From Longimicrobiales bacterium (GTDB lineage Bacteria > Gemmatimonadota > Gemmatimonadetes > Longimicrobiales > RSA9): DNA of 62,940 nt. The notes beneath the pieces were generated by a model. The model worked only from the letters and a program-made list of their open reading frames with translations, was not told where the DNA came from and ran no database searches. The position numbers and the translations under genes are program-made. The stretch covers positions 1 through 62,940 of the forward strand of contig DASTYK010000021.1 in assembly GCA_035764935.1 (NCBI GenBank), read 5' to 3'. Every line of letters starts with the position of its first letter. Position 1 is the stretch's first letter. Below, piece after piece: positions 35,309 through 44,008 of this stretch.

Positions 35309-35914
35309 ATGAGCACGACGGCGGTCGAAGGCGGCGGGCGGTGGAGCAACGGCGTCGGTGAGCGGACTCGCAGCACGCGGTTGCACCTCATACGAGGGGA
35401 TCGCCCCCGTGAGCAGGAGGAGGGCCGTCGTTTCCTGATCATCGCCAGTGCGAGCCGTTCCATCTCGCAGGCGACCTCGCTGTCGGAGGCGCTTGCTTCC
35501 ATCACTTCGGCGCTGGTGCCTGCGCTGGCCGATCGCTGCACCCTGCATGCGACGCCGCGACGCGGGGATCCGGGCGGAATTCCGGGTGCCCGGTCGCTGC
35601 GGACTTCGTCCCTGCCGGAAGGTCATCCGCTTCGTGAATGCGCGCGCCGCCGACAGTCGATGATCTTCTCGACGACGTCGACGGCGCTGTTGCGCAAGCT
35701 CGATCCCTGCCCGGCGGACGCGGCGCCGGCGCTGGGCGGGTGTGTGCACGCGCTGCTCACGCCGATCGTGCTGGATCGACGCGTCATCGTGCTGACGCTG
35801 CTGCGGGGTTTTGCGCGCGGCAGCTTCGACGCGGACGATCTGCTGGTGGCCGAGCTCGCCATGAGCCGGCTGCCCACGGTGCTTCGGCGCGAGGGCATGC
35901 GGTTCCACGGCTGA
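35309..35914 (+). CDS. GAF-like domain protein
   Basis: About 201 residues. The central and C-terminal part (ALASITSALVPALADRCTLH, HALLTPIVLDRRVIVLTLLRG, FDADDLLVAELAMS) follows the pattern of a GAF sensor domain, as in regulators that sense small molecules or light. No output domain is attached. The N-terminal 40 residues are charged and unstructured. ATG 35309 is used; GTG 35306 is adjacent. The ribosome site is weak (GGGAAAG). The partner is unknown. Confidence 0.6.
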   Translation: MSTTAVEGGGRWSNGVGERTRSTRLHLIRGDRPREQEEGRRFLIIASASRSISQATSLSEALASITSALVPALADRCTLHATPRRGDPGGIPGARSLRTSSLPEGHPLRECARRRQSMIFSTTSTALLRKLDPCPADAAPALGGCVHALLTPIVLDRRVIVLTLLRGFARGSFDADDLLVAELAMSRLPTVLRREGMRFHG

Positions 35915-36146
35915 AGCTGCGCCGGCCACTGCGTGCGGCGCCTGGTGCGCCGTGGTCTCCCGATTCGTCCATCCGGCCGCGCCGCGCCATCCAGGTCCCG
36001 TAGCTCGCCGGCAGGTATTCTCGCCTCTTTCTGTCCCGCCCCACCACACCCGGCCGCCCGCCCTGAAGGATTTTCGGGACGGCGGTCGTTGTGCATCGGC
36101 GACCGATTCTCGATACTGTGAGCGATTCGTACCGGCTCCACCGAGG

Positions 36147-37460
36147 ATGATGCCGAAACTGCACCGATGCGGGCGCTGCCTGCCCGCTTTCGTTCTTTTG
36201 CTGGTCGTGTGCGCCCCACCTGCCGCGGCGGGCGCCGTGGACTCGTCCGTGCTGCACGCGCGGCTCGAGGCCTCGACGCCTGCCCCCGACGACACGCTCG
36301 TCGCCCCGCTGGATTCGGTCCGCCTGGAGTTCAGCGCGGCTGTCTCGGCCGATCTGACGCGCCTGCTGCTCGTCGGGCCGCAGGGAGACACGACCGTGCT
36401 GTCGGCCGGACAGGCGGGTGATGGCAGCGTGATCCTGGCGCCGCTGCCTCTGCTCCCCCCCGGCGCACACGAACTGCACTGGCGCACCACGTCGGCCGAC
36501 GGCCACGTGCTCGAAGGCACGATCCCGTTCGTGGTCGGCCCGACTGCGGCCCGGGCGATGGAGGAGCCGGCGTCGGCCGCACCGGACAGCGCGCCCGTTG
36601 CAGCGACCGGCGGCAATGTACCCGGTGCCGCGCCGGAGGTGAGCGAGGCTGCGCCGGCGAATACCCCGGCGCTGCTGCCGCTGCTGCGCGCGCTGGGGAC
36701 CCTGCTGCTCCTGGCACTGGCGGGCGGGCTGCTGTTCGCGTCGCGCGCCGAGCAGGCTGCGGCGGCGCTGCTGCCCACGCTGCGCTGGCTGGCCATTGCG
36801 GCCCCGATCGCGATCGCGGCCGAGCTCGTCACGTGGACCACGCACGTGGCCGGCAGCCTCGACCTGGCCGGTTCTCTGCAGCTCGCCACCGGCCGCGCGC
36901 TGCTTGCGCGCATCGTATTCGCGCTCACGGCCGCGCTCGTGCTGCTGCTGCTGCGCTCGATGCGCGGCGCGGCGGTCGTCGCGCTCGTCGCTGTGCTGGC
37001 TGGCGGCTCACTCGGCCATGCCGGCGCGATTGCCCCCGCGGTCTCGGTCCCGCTGCGGGCTGTGCACATGGCCGCCGCGGCCGTGTGGCTCGGCGGACTG
37101 CTCGCGCTGGGCCTCACATTGCGAAACACCCCCGCGCAGCGCTCACTCCTGACTGCGGTTTCGACGGCAGCGCTCGCGTCATTCGTGGTGGTGGCGCTCA
37201 CCGGCGCCGGGCAGGCGCTGCTGCTGCTCGGCTCTCCCGCCGCACTGCTGCAGACGACGTACGGCCGCATCGTGCTCGTGAAGGCGACGGGGCTGCTGCT
37301 GCTTGCTGCGTTCGGATACCTGCATCGCCGCATGATCGCGGTCGTGCCAGAGGGTGGTGACGCAAGCGCGCTGCGTCGCTCGGTCACCGTGGAGACACTG
37401 GTCTTCATCGCGCTCATCCTGGTGTCAGGCGCGCTGTCGTTCGCGCAGCTACCCGAATGA
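36147..37460 (+). CDS. CopC-CopD fusion, copper uptake/handling membrane protein
   Basis: The 437-residue protein has a signal (FVLLLVVCAPPAAAG) and a CopC beta-domain (residues 32-150) that starts HARLEASTPAPDDTL and includes LPPGAHELHWRTTSADGHVL. A Pro/Ala linker follows, then a CopD domain of eight or so membrane helices (residues 175-435) with HAGAIAPAVSVPLRAVHMAA. Such fusions (like Bacillus YcnJ) bind copper outside and pass it into the cell. Copper-site His residues at the N-terminus and in the helices are visible. Start ATG 36147 or 36150. Its stop overlaps the next start by 4 bp (ATGA), so three transport genes form one operon. Confidence 0.85.
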   Translation: MMPKLHRCGRCLPAFVLLLVVCAPPAAAGAVDSSVLHARLEASTPAPDDTLVAPLDSVRLEFSAAVSADLTRLLLVGPQGDTTVLSAGQAGDGSVILAPLPLLPPGAHELHWRTTSADGHVLEGTIPFVVGPTAARAMEEPASAAPDSAPVAATGGNVPGAAPEVSEAAPANTPALLPLLRALGTLLLLALAGGLLFASRAEQAAAALLPTLRWLAIAAPIAIAAELVTWTTHVAGSLDLAGSLQLATGRALLARIVFALTAALVLLLLRSMRGAAVVALVAVLAGGSLGHAGAIAPAVSVPLRAVHMAAAAVWLGGLLALGLTLRNTPAQRSLLTAVSTAALASFVVVALTGAGQALLLLGSPAALLQTTYGRIVLVKATGLLLLAAFGYLHRRMIAVVPEGGDASALRRSVTVETLVFIALILVSGALSFAQLPE

Positions 37461-38251
37461 CAGAGACCGTCGATCACAGGCGTGTTGCGCTGACATCATT
37501 CTTCATCGGCATCGCGGCGGGCATGTTCGGCGGACTGCTCGGCGTGGGCGGCGGCGTGATCATGGTGCCGCTGCTGACCGGAGTGGCGGGACTGACGCAG
37601 CACGAAGCGCACGCGGCGAGCCTTGCGGGTGTCGTGGTCACCGGGCTGGGCGGCGCGTTCACGTACGCGGCCGACAACGCGTTGGATCTGCGTGTCGCAG
37701 TGGTGCTTGCGTCCGTCGCAGTGCTCGCGACCTTTGCGGCCGCATCCTACGCCTCGCGCGTTCCAGCCATGCGGCTGCGTGCCGTGTTCGGCGGATTCCT
37801 CATCTTCGCCGCCGCGCTGCTGATCGCGAAGGACGAGCTGCTCGGGCTCCGCGCGCCGCAGGGCTCGCTGAGCACGGTCTTCCTGATCGGCACCGGTCTG
37901 TTCGTCGGTGTCGCATCCGGCCTGCTCGGCATCGGCGGTGGTGCCCTCATGGTCCCGCTGCTGGTGATCGGTCTCGGCATGACCCAGCACGTGGCGCAGG
38001 GCACTTCGCTCGCCGCCATGATCCCCTCGGGCGTGAGCGGCACGATCGCGCATCTGCGCACCGGTGCGCTGCGACGTGATGCGGTGCTCGGGCTCGCGCC
38101 GGGCATCATCCTCGGCTCCTGGGCAGGCGGGCGGCTCGCCCTCGGAATGGCCTCCGGCACCCTGCAGCTCGTGTTCGCCGTTGCACTCACACTCCTCGGC
38201 ATCCAGTACCTTCTCGGCCTGCGCCGTGCGCGCAGGGCCCGGCTCTCATGA
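37457..38251 (+). CDS. TauE/SafE-family sulfite/anion exporter
   Basis: The 264-residue inner-membrane protein has eight predicted helices in two related halves, with the family motifs GMFGGLLGVGGGVIMVPLL and GVASGLLGIGGGALMVPLL. Members move sulfite, sulfoacetate or other small organosulfur anions. It is coupled by 4-bp overlaps to the CopCD gene before it and the antiporter after it. The substrate in this organism is unknown. Confidence 0.9.
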   Translation: MTETVDHRRVALTSFFIGIAAGMFGGLLGVGGGVIMVPLLTGVAGLTQHEAHAASLAGVVVTGLGGAFTYAADNALDLRVAVVLASVAVLATFAAASYASRVPAMRLRAVFGGFLIFAAALLIAKDELLGLRAPQGSLSTVFLIGTGLFVGVASGLLGIGGGALMVPLLVIGLGMTQHVAQGTSLAAMIPSGVSGTIAHLRTGALRRDAVLGLAPGIILGSWAGGRLALGMASGTLQLVFAVALTLLGIQYLLGLRRARRARLS

Positions 38252-39351
38252 CGACGTCCACACTCGTGCAGCTCATCGGCGGTGCCACCCTGCTCATCGT
38301 GGGAGCCGAGCTGCTGGTCCGCGGCGCAAGCCGCCTGGCACGCATGCTCGGCATCACGCCGCTGATCATCGGTCTCACGGTCGTTGCATTCGGAACCAGC
38401 GCGCCGGAGCTCGCGGTATCGGTCAATGCCGCGTTCAAGGGCCAGGCGGACATCACCGTAGGCAACGTGGTCGGCAGCAACATCTTCAACATCCTGGTGG
38501 TGCTGGGCCTCGCGGCGTCGATCGCGCCGCTCACCGTTGCGCAGCAGCTCGTGCGGGTGGACGTGCCGCTCATGATCGCCGCATCGTTCGTGCTGCTGCT
38601 CCTCGCACTGGACGGCCACCTGACCCGCTTCGACGGGTTCGTGCTCGTCAGCGGGATGGCAGGCTACCTCTGGCTGATGCTGCGCCAGGGAAAGAAGGAG
38701 TCCGCCGCCGTCAAGGAGGAGTACGAGCGGCAGATCGCGACGGGCGAGGTGGAACGCATCAGCGCGCCCATGAGCATGCTGCTGGTCGCCATCGGTCTCG
38801 CCATGCTGGTCGTCGGCGCGAACTGGCTGGTGGACGCAGCAGTGGACATCGCGGCCGCACTCGGTGTGAGCTCCCTGGTCATCGGCCTCACGATCGTCGC
38901 GGGCGGTACATCACTTCCCGAAGTCGCGACGTCCGCGATCGCGAGCATCCGGGGCGAGCGCGATATCGCCGTCGGCAATGCGATCGGCAGCAACCTCTTC
39001 AATATCCTGGCTGTCCTCGGGATCACGACGATCATCGCACCGGGAGGGATCAGCGTTGCGCCCGCAGCCGTGAATTTCGATATCCCGTTCATGATCGCGG
39101 TCGCGATCGCATGCCTGCCGATCTTCGTGCATGGGCATGCTCTGCTGCGGTTCGAGGGGCTGATCTTCCTGCTGTACTACGTGGCCTACACGGTCTACCT
39201 CGTGCTCAAGGCCTCCGAGCACGATGCTCTGCCGGAGTTCAGCCTCGTCATGCGCTTCTTCGTGGTTCCGCTCACACTTCTTACGCTGGTCATCATCACC
39301 ATCCGGGTCATCCGACAGGGACGGCGGGAACGGCGGGAGCTGAGCGCGTAA
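38248..39351 (+). CDS. CaCA-family calcium/sodium antiporter (YrbG-like)
   Basis: The 367-residue membrane protein has the two alpha-repeats of Na/Ca exchangers: VAFGTSAPELAVSVNAAF with VGNVVGSNIFNILVVLG, and VAGGTSLPEVATSAIASI with VGNAIGSNLFNILAVLG. The Asn/Asp/Glu residues that bind cation are in place. It should exchange Ca2+ for Na+ or H+ at the inner membrane. It ends the copper/anion/calcium operon and is followed by a strong bidirectional terminator. Confidence 0.92.
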   Translation: MTTSTLVQLIGGATLLIVGAELLVRGASRLARMLGITPLIIGLTVVAFGTSAPELAVSVNAAFKGQADITVGNVVGSNIFNILVVLGLAASIAPLTVAQQLVRVDVPLMIAASFVLLLLALDGHLTRFDGFVLVSGMAGYLWLMLRQGKKESAAVKEEYERQIATGEVERISAPMSMLLVAIGLAMLVVGANWLVDAAVDIAAALGVSSLVIGLTIVAGGTSLPEVATSAIASIRGERDIAVGNAIGSNLFNILAVLGITTIIAPGGISVAPAAVNFDIPFMIAVAIACLPIFVHGHALLRFEGLIFLLYYVAYTVYLVLKASEHDALPEFSLVMRFFVVPLTLLTLVIITIRVIRQGRRERRELSA

Positions 39352-39451
39352 CGCGGCTGCCTGATCCGACACGGTGAATGGGGGTCGAACGAGCAGCGAT
39401 CCCGCACGGTGACGGGAGCTGAACGTGCAGCCGGCTCGAGAATCGAAGGGA

Positions 39452-39480
39452 AACGGCCGGGTCGCATGGACCCGGCCGTT
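39452..39480. terminator. Bidirectional terminator between convergent genes
   Basis: AACGGCCGGGTC at 39452-39463 and GACCCGGCCGTT at 39469-39480 form a perfect 12-bp stem with a 5-nt loop. It lies between the ends of the antiporter and the Hsp20 gene, and the outer A/T pairs give short U-runs on both strands. Confidence 0.85.
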
Positions 39481-39525
39481 GTTCCGTTCACTGCACGACG
39501 TTGCTCAGCGTGCGTGCGGACGCCG

Positions 39526-40005
39526 CTACTTCTGCGCCTGCTCTGCCGCACGCCGGTTCACGTCCACGCGGATGCGACGCGGCTTTGCCTCTTCGCGCTT
39601 CGGCAGCACGATGTGAAGCACGCCGTCATCGAACGTGGCGCGGATGTTCTCGACGTCCACGGCACGGGCCAGCGTGAAGCTGCGCTCGAAGCGACCGTAC
39701 CGGCGCTCCACCACGTGCCAGTTCTCTTCCTTCTTCTCCTGCTCGGCACGCTTCTCGCCCGAAATGGTGAGCATGCCGTTCTCCACGCTGATGTCCACGT
39801 CATCGGGGCGCACACCGGGCAGCTCCGCCTCGACGATCACCTGCTCGTCGTTCTCGCGAACGTTGATGGGCGGTGCCCAGACGAGGTTCTCGCCCGTGCC
39901 GCGCGGCCAGTTCACGGATTCCAGCAGGTCCTGCATTTCGCGGCGGAGGTTGAACACATCCGGTACCGAACCCCAGCCATTGGCACGACGTGTGGTTGGC
40001 AGCAT
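39526..40005 (-). CDS. Hsp20/alpha-crystallin small heat-shock protein
   Basis: The 159-residue chaperone has a central alpha-crystallin domain (about residues 45-140) with VIVEAELPGVRPDDVDISV, LTISGEKRAEQE, YGRFERSFTL and GVLHIVLPKREEAKPRRI. It holds unfolding proteins in large oligomers in the cytoplasm. The start at 40005 has GAGGAGG upstream. No CIRCE or other known heat-shock operator was seen in front of it. It is a single gene, divergent from the DUF1460 lipoprotein. Confidence 0.92.
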   Translation of the reverse strand: MLPTTRRANGWGSVPDVFNLRREMQDLLESVNWPRGTGENLVWAPPINVRENDEQVIVEAELPGVRPDDVDISVENGMLTISGEKRAEQEKKEENWHVVERRYGRFERSFTLARAVDVENIRATFDDGVLHIVLPKREEAKPRRIRVDVNRRAAEQAQK

Positions 40006-40181
40006 AGGTTCCTCCTCTGAAGCGACTGATGTCATATGCGAGCGCGGCCGACAGCGCCGCTCCGCACCCGTGAAGGCCTGCAGTCAGCGTGCCGCAAGTG
40101 GTTGTCAGTCAGGCATATGAAGCTGCCATGAAAGCAGTGGGGGCGGCACCGGACAGCGCAGTTCTGACAGGAGGCTCAGGT

Positions 40182-41123
40182 ATGGTACAGTCCCGCGGTA
40201 TTCTGCTGATCCTGGCGCTCGTGGCGGCAGGTGCGTGCGCAGAACCCGATCAGGCAACACAGACTCCGGCAGGCACGCCGACAGCGGAGCAGGCGACGCC
40301 CGAAGGCGCGCCGGCCGCCGTCAGCGAGACGCCGGAGGACTCCGCCATCTTCGAGCGAACGGTGGCGTGGGTGCGCGAGAGCGGATCGGACACGCTCGGG
40401 ATCGGGGAGCTGACCGCCGCAATCGGCCAGCGCTTCGTCGGGGCGCCGTACACCCCGGGGCTGCTCGAGGTACCGCAGACGGAACAGCTGGTCGTCAACC
40501 TGCGGGAATTCGACTGCGTGACGTACGTCGAGCAGATGCTGGCGATCGCGAGGTCCGTGGCTGCGGGGGAGCCGACGTATGCGCGCTTCAAGGACGAGTT
40601 GCGACACATCCGCTACCGGGGCGGCGAGCTCACGGGGTATCCGAGCCGGCTGCACTACTTCAGCGAGTGGATCAGCGACAACGACGCCAAGGGCGTCGTC
40701 GAGAACATCACCCGGTCGCTCGGCGGCGTGCGCGATACGACCGGCATCGACTTCATGACGCAGCACACGGAGTCGTACCGGCAGCTGGCCGATTCGGTGA
40801 ACCTGCAGGCGATCCGCGAGAAGGAGGCGGAGCTCTCGGCATTCCCGCGCTTTGCGGTGCCCGAGGCAGCCATCGGCAACGTTGCCGAGGGTATCCGCAA
40901 CGGCGACGTGATCGCCGCGACCAGCACACTGCCCGGGCTCGACATCGCGCACACCGGCCTGGCCCTGTGGGTCGACGGCCGGCTGCACCTGATGCATGCG
41001 CCGCTGGTGGGGAGCGTGGTCGAGATCAGCGAGGTGCCGCTGGCGCAGCGCATCCAGCGCATCGAGGCGCAGGACGGCATCATGGTCGCGCGGCCGCAGG
41101 CGCCGGAGGGCGCGGCGCGCTAG
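40182..41123 (+). CDS. DUF1460 lipoprotein, NlpC/P60-like amidase
   Basis: The 313-residue protein has a lipoprotein signal (LALVAAGACAEP) and a Thr/Pro/Ala-rich linker. The DUF1460 domain follows, with the catalytic Cys in REFDCVTYVEQML and the His in GLDIAHTGLALWV. Characterised DUF1460 proteins are cysteine amidases acting on peptidoglycan fragments. It would act in the periplasm, attached to a membrane. The start is set by AGGAGG eight bases before ATG 40182; an earlier in-frame start has no signal. It ends 10 bp from the convergent zinc-ribbon gene. Confidence 0.88.
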   Translation: MVQSRGILLILALVAAGACAEPDQATQTPAGTPTAEQATPEGAPAAVSETPEDSAIFERTVAWVRESGSDTLGIGELTAAIGQRFVGAPYTPGLLEVPQTEQLVVNLREFDCVTYVEQMLAIARSVAAGEPTYARFKDELRHIRYRGGELTGYPSRLHYFSEWISDNDAKGVVENITRSLGGVRDTTGIDFMTQHTESYRQLADSVNLQAIREKEAELSAFPRFAVPEAAIGNVAEGIRNGDVIAATSTLPGLDIAHTGLALWVDGRLHLMHAPLVGSVVEISEVPLAQRIQRIEAQDGIMVARPQAPEGAAR

Positions 41124-41133
41124 CGGGAGCCGG

Positions 41134-41967
41134 TCAGGACGACTGCGGCGGCCGCCCCGGGACGTCCACCGCCGCAGTGCGGCGGCAGCCGGTGCACAGC
41201 ACCCATGTGCGCCGGCGCACGTACGGCACGCCGCGCGCGGGCCGCACTTCCGACGTGGTGAGGGGTGCCTGGCAGACGGGGCACGCGATCACGAACCCCT
41301 TCGCGATGGAATCCGCGATCCGGCGGCGCTGCTCGGCGTCAAAGGTGCCGCCGGCCGAAGGTGACTTCTCCATCCCCTGAACGTAGGTGCTCGCGAGCGC
41401 GTCGGGTACACCGTCGTCGCCGAGCAGCGCATGCACGCGCCGGGTCCACCGGCGTGCGGCGCGGTGCGCGCCGTCGGCGAGCGCGAGGGTGGCGAGCTGC
41501 GCTGCGACGCGTGCGGCAGGGCGTCGCCTGCGCTGGAGCCTCGCCACCTCGTACGCCCAGCGCAGCAGCGTGTACGCGCCGCCCGTGTGGCCGGCGGCTC
41601 GCGCGGCGAGGCCGGCATCGGCGAGGGCACGGTACAGCGCGGCAGGTGGAAGCGGCCGGCGGCGCAGCAGCCGGCGCAGCGCCCGTGCGTCCCCGATCGG
41701 TATCGCGTCGAGGTACATGCGTGCTGCACGTCGCGCGAGCCGGAGGGAGTGCGGATGGCCGGCCGCTGTTTCCACGAGCACGCGAAGCGTGGCGTGTCGC
41801 GCGAGCACGGTGATGGTATCGTCTGCCGGTGCGGTCTCCAGGTCCCGCAGGGCCAGCTCGCCGGGGTAGATCTCACCCTGAACGTCCCAGAGCTCCTGTG
41901 GCCGCCGGCGCCAGTGCGGCGCCTGCGCATCCCGGCGTGCCTTTCCGGCGCGCGCGTCATCGATCAT
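41134..41967 (-). CDS. Helical protein with C-terminal zinc ribbon, unknown function
   Basis: The 277-residue protein is rich in Arg and Ala, with long helices in residues 40-190 that look TPR-like (LYRALADAGLAARAAGHTGG, YTLLRWAYEVARLQRRRR). The last 60 residues hold CPVC and, 28 residues later, CTGC, a likely zinc ribbon. The start at 41967 has GGAGGG upstream; a longer frame is not supported. Family and function were not recognised. Very high Arg content may partly reflect GC pressure. Confidence 0.65.
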   Translation of the reverse strand: MIDDARAGKARRDAQAPHWRRRPQELWDVQGEIYPGELALRDLETAPADDTITVLARHATLRVLVETAAGHPHSLRLARRAARMYLDAIPIGDARALRRLLRRRPLPPAALYRALADAGLAARAAGHTGGAYTLLRWAYEVARLQRRRRPAARVAAQLATLALADGAHRAARRWTRRVHALLGDDGVPDALASTYVQGMEKSPSAGGTFDAEQRRRIADSIAKGFVIACPVCQAPLTTSEVRPARGVPYVRRRTWVLCTGCRRTAAVDVPGRPPQSS

Positions 41968-42232
41968 GGTGCCCTCCAGTTGGCAGGTAGGGCAAAGATG
42001 TCCGGTGCGTGCGGCGCAGCCCATGGCTGGATCGGCCAATCCGCGGGTGCGCGGCGGGACGCGTCGGGAATGGCGCACAGCCGTCCGAAATCAGGCGAAG
42101 CAGGGTGGCGCAATGGGTGAACGCGCCGATCGGAGCGGCAGCGCAGCGGAACCCGGTCGTGATTGCCGCCGGCGGCAGCGCGCATAGGTTCCCGTCCGCA
42201 ACGCGCACATCAACGGAGGCCGGCCGCAGGGG

Positions 42233-43450
42233 ATGAAGAAGTCAGAGGGTGTGCTGTTCGCGGCCGTCCTGATCGACATGCTCGGCTTCGGCATCGTGAT
42301 GCCGGTGCTGCCGTTCTATGCGACGGCGCTGGACGCGTCGCCGCTCGAGGTCACCCTGATCATCGCGTCGTTCAGTGCGACGCAGCTTGCGGCCGCGCCA
42401 CTGTGGGGGCGCGTCTCCGATCGGCGCGGGCGCCGGCCGCTGATCATTGCGGGGTTGTTCGCCTCGGCGGTCTCCTACCTGATCTTCGGCCTCGCACACT
42501 CGGTTGCGGTGCTGCTCCTGTCACGCATGGCGGCGGGCGCGGCAGGGGGCACGGTTTCGGTCGCGCAGGCCTACGTCGCGGATACGACGGCGGCGGAGGA
42601 CCGGGCGCGGGGTCTCGGGCTGCTCGGCGCGGCGTCCGGGCTGGGCGTGATGCTCGGCCCCGCGCTCGGCGGGATGGTGAGCGGCTGGGGCGGGTACTCC
42701 GCGCCCGGCTTCGTCGCCGCGGGGCTGTGTGCAGCCAACGGCGTCGCCGCGATGGTGCTGCTGCCGGAGACGCGCGTGCGGCCGCAGTCGGAGGCGCACG
42801 AGACCGCGACGCTGCGAGGCTGGCTGCGCACGATGACGCGCATGCCGCTGCGGCTGCTGCTCTCGGTGTACTTCCTGGGGATCGCGTCGTTTACCGGGCT
42901 CACCTCGCTGCTGGCGCTGTATGCGGATGCGCGCTTCGGGCTGGACGCGCGCGACGTCGGCCTGCTGTTCACACTGTCGGGCGCGACGACGGTGATCGTG
43001 CGGGGCGTGCTGCTCGGCCGGCTGGTGCGGCGCTTTGGCGAGCCGTTCACCGTGCGCGTGGGACTGGTCGGGCTGATGGCTTCGCTGCTGGCGATGGCGC
43101 TGATCCCGCACGAGGCGTGGCTGTGGGGCGTCGCGCCGATGTACGCGTTCGGTGCGGGGACCCTGTTCCCTGCGCTCGCCAGCCTGGTCTCGCGCGCCAC
43201 CGACGAGCACTCGCAGGGCTCCGTGCTGGGGGGCAGCCAGGTGGTCGGTGGCAGCGGGCGCGTGATCGGGCCACTCTGGGGCGGGTTCCTGTTCCAGCAG
43301 GTCGGCATCCGCAGCCCCTTTTTCTTCGGTGCGGCGGTGACCGCAGCGGCGTTGATCCTCGCGGCGCGGATCCAGCGGCCGGTCGGGCGGAAGGCCGTGC
43401 CGGAAGCGGAGCCGTCCGTGGAGGTGGATCCGGTGCGGGGGGACGACTGA
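42233..43450 (+). CDS. MFS drug-type exporter (TetA/DHA1-like)
   Basis: The 405-residue inner-membrane protein has twelve predicted helices. The loop 2-3 signature is WGRVSDRRGRRPLI, and the helix 5 region reads GAASGLGVMLGPALGGMV, the usual motif of DHA1 antiporters. The N-terminus VLIDMLGFGIVMPVLPFY matches the TetA-type family, which exports drugs with protons. Sequence alone does not prove tetracycline export, and no TetR-type repressor is adjacent. The 265-bp region before it, shared with the divergent zinc-ribbon gene, shows nothing else. Confidence 0.88.
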   Translation: MKKSEGVLFAAVLIDMLGFGIVMPVLPFYATALDASPLEVTLIIASFSATQLAAAPLWGRVSDRRGRRPLIIAGLFASAVSYLIFGLAHSVAVLLLSRMAAGAAGGTVSVAQAYVADTTAAEDRARGLGLLGAASGLGVMLGPALGGMVSGWGGYSAPGFVAAGLCAANGVAAMVLLPETRVRPQSEAHETATLRGWLRTMTRMPLRLLLSVYFLGIASFTGLTSLLALYADARFGLDARDVGLLFTLSGATTVIVRGVLLGRLVRRFGEPFTVRVGLVGLMASLLAMALIPHEAWLWGVAPMYAFGAGTLFPALASLVSRATDEHSQGSVLGGSQVVGGSGRVIGPLWGGFLFQQVGIRSPFFFGAAVTAAALILAARIQRPVGRKAVPEAEPSVEVDPVRGDD

Positions 43451-43534
43451 GGGCTGGACCCCGGTGCCACTTGCGAGGAGCAGGTCGTGCGGATAACGTC
43501 CGCGCGCCCGCGTAAGTCCCTGTCGGAGGTCGAA

Positions 43535-43804
43535 ATGGAGTTCGTTCCCGGGTTCATGGTCTGGATCGCGTTCGGTCTGGTTGCGCCGTTCCTCGTCCGC
43601 ACGCTGTATCGCGCGGAAGGGACGACGAAATTCCTGACCTTCACGTTCGGCGTTTTCGGTGCATTCATCGGCGGCATGCTCGGCACGTCCGGCTACATCT
43701 TCCACGATCCGAATCCGCTGCGGCTCGGTGGAATGCTGGGCGCACTGCTCGGGGCGTCGTTCTTTTCGTTCCTGTATCACTTCATGGCACGGCACGCAGT
43801 CTGA
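43535..43804 (+). CDS. Small membrane protein (GlsB/YeaQ-like)
   Basis: The 89-residue protein has three hydrophobic stretches and a Gly-rich pattern (FGVFGAFIGGMLGTSGYIF, GMLGALLGASFFSFLYHF) similar to the GlsB/YeaQ/YmgE family. ATG 43535 is chosen because GGAGG lies six bases upstream; an in-frame start at 43487 lacks one. Its stop overlaps a CTG start of another small gene by 4 bp. Function is unknown; stress-related in some relatives. Confidence 0.72.
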   Translation: MEFVPGFMVWIAFGLVAPFLVRTLYRAEGTTKFLTFTFGVFGAFIGGMLGTSGYIFHDPNPLRLGGMLGALLGASFFSFLYHFMARHAV

Positions 43805-44001
43805 GCAGCTCGCAGGGCCCGGACACACCAGGCGGCGCGGCGCCCGGCCCGTCGTTCGACTCGAACGACGACGAGGCCTGGGACCGCGCCGGCTGTTTCT
43901 GGTCGCTGCTTCGCTTCTCGATCGGCTGGACCATCCTGTACGCGATCATGGCGCTCGCCATCCTGCTCGTCGCGCTGCTGTCCCTCGCCCTCTTCAACTG
44001 A
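43801..44001 (+). CDS. Small single-helix membrane protein, CTG start
   Basis: A 66-residue frame from CTG 43801 to TGA 44001 was found by reading the gap; it has no ATG, GTG or TTG start. The product has an acidic, disordered head (FDSNDDEAWDRAG) and a strong hydrophobic helix (TILYAIMALAILLVALLSL). Codon third positions are almost all G or C, as in neighbours. The CTG overlaps the TGA of the preceding gene (CTGA), which fits coupled translation. The quinone oxidoreductase starts 7 bp later. Confidence 0.6.
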   Translation: MSSSQGPDTPGGAAPGPSFDSNDDEAWDRAGCFWSLLRFSIGWTILYAIMALAILLVALLSLALFN

Positions 44002-44008
44002 CGCGAAC

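Noticed and set aside
36086-36114. Promoter TTGTGC-N17-GATACT before the CopCD gene
   Set aside because: The -35 box matches consensus at only three positions; too weak to list as a feature.
40868-40884. GGCAACGTTGCC as another copy of the array A arm
   Set aside because: It lies inside the DUF1460 coding frame, with no second arm at the expected distance; a chance palindrome.
42233-43450. Tetracycline resistance gene
   Set aside because: Only general DHA1 motifs are seen and no TetR-type regulator is adjacent, so a drug name is not justified.
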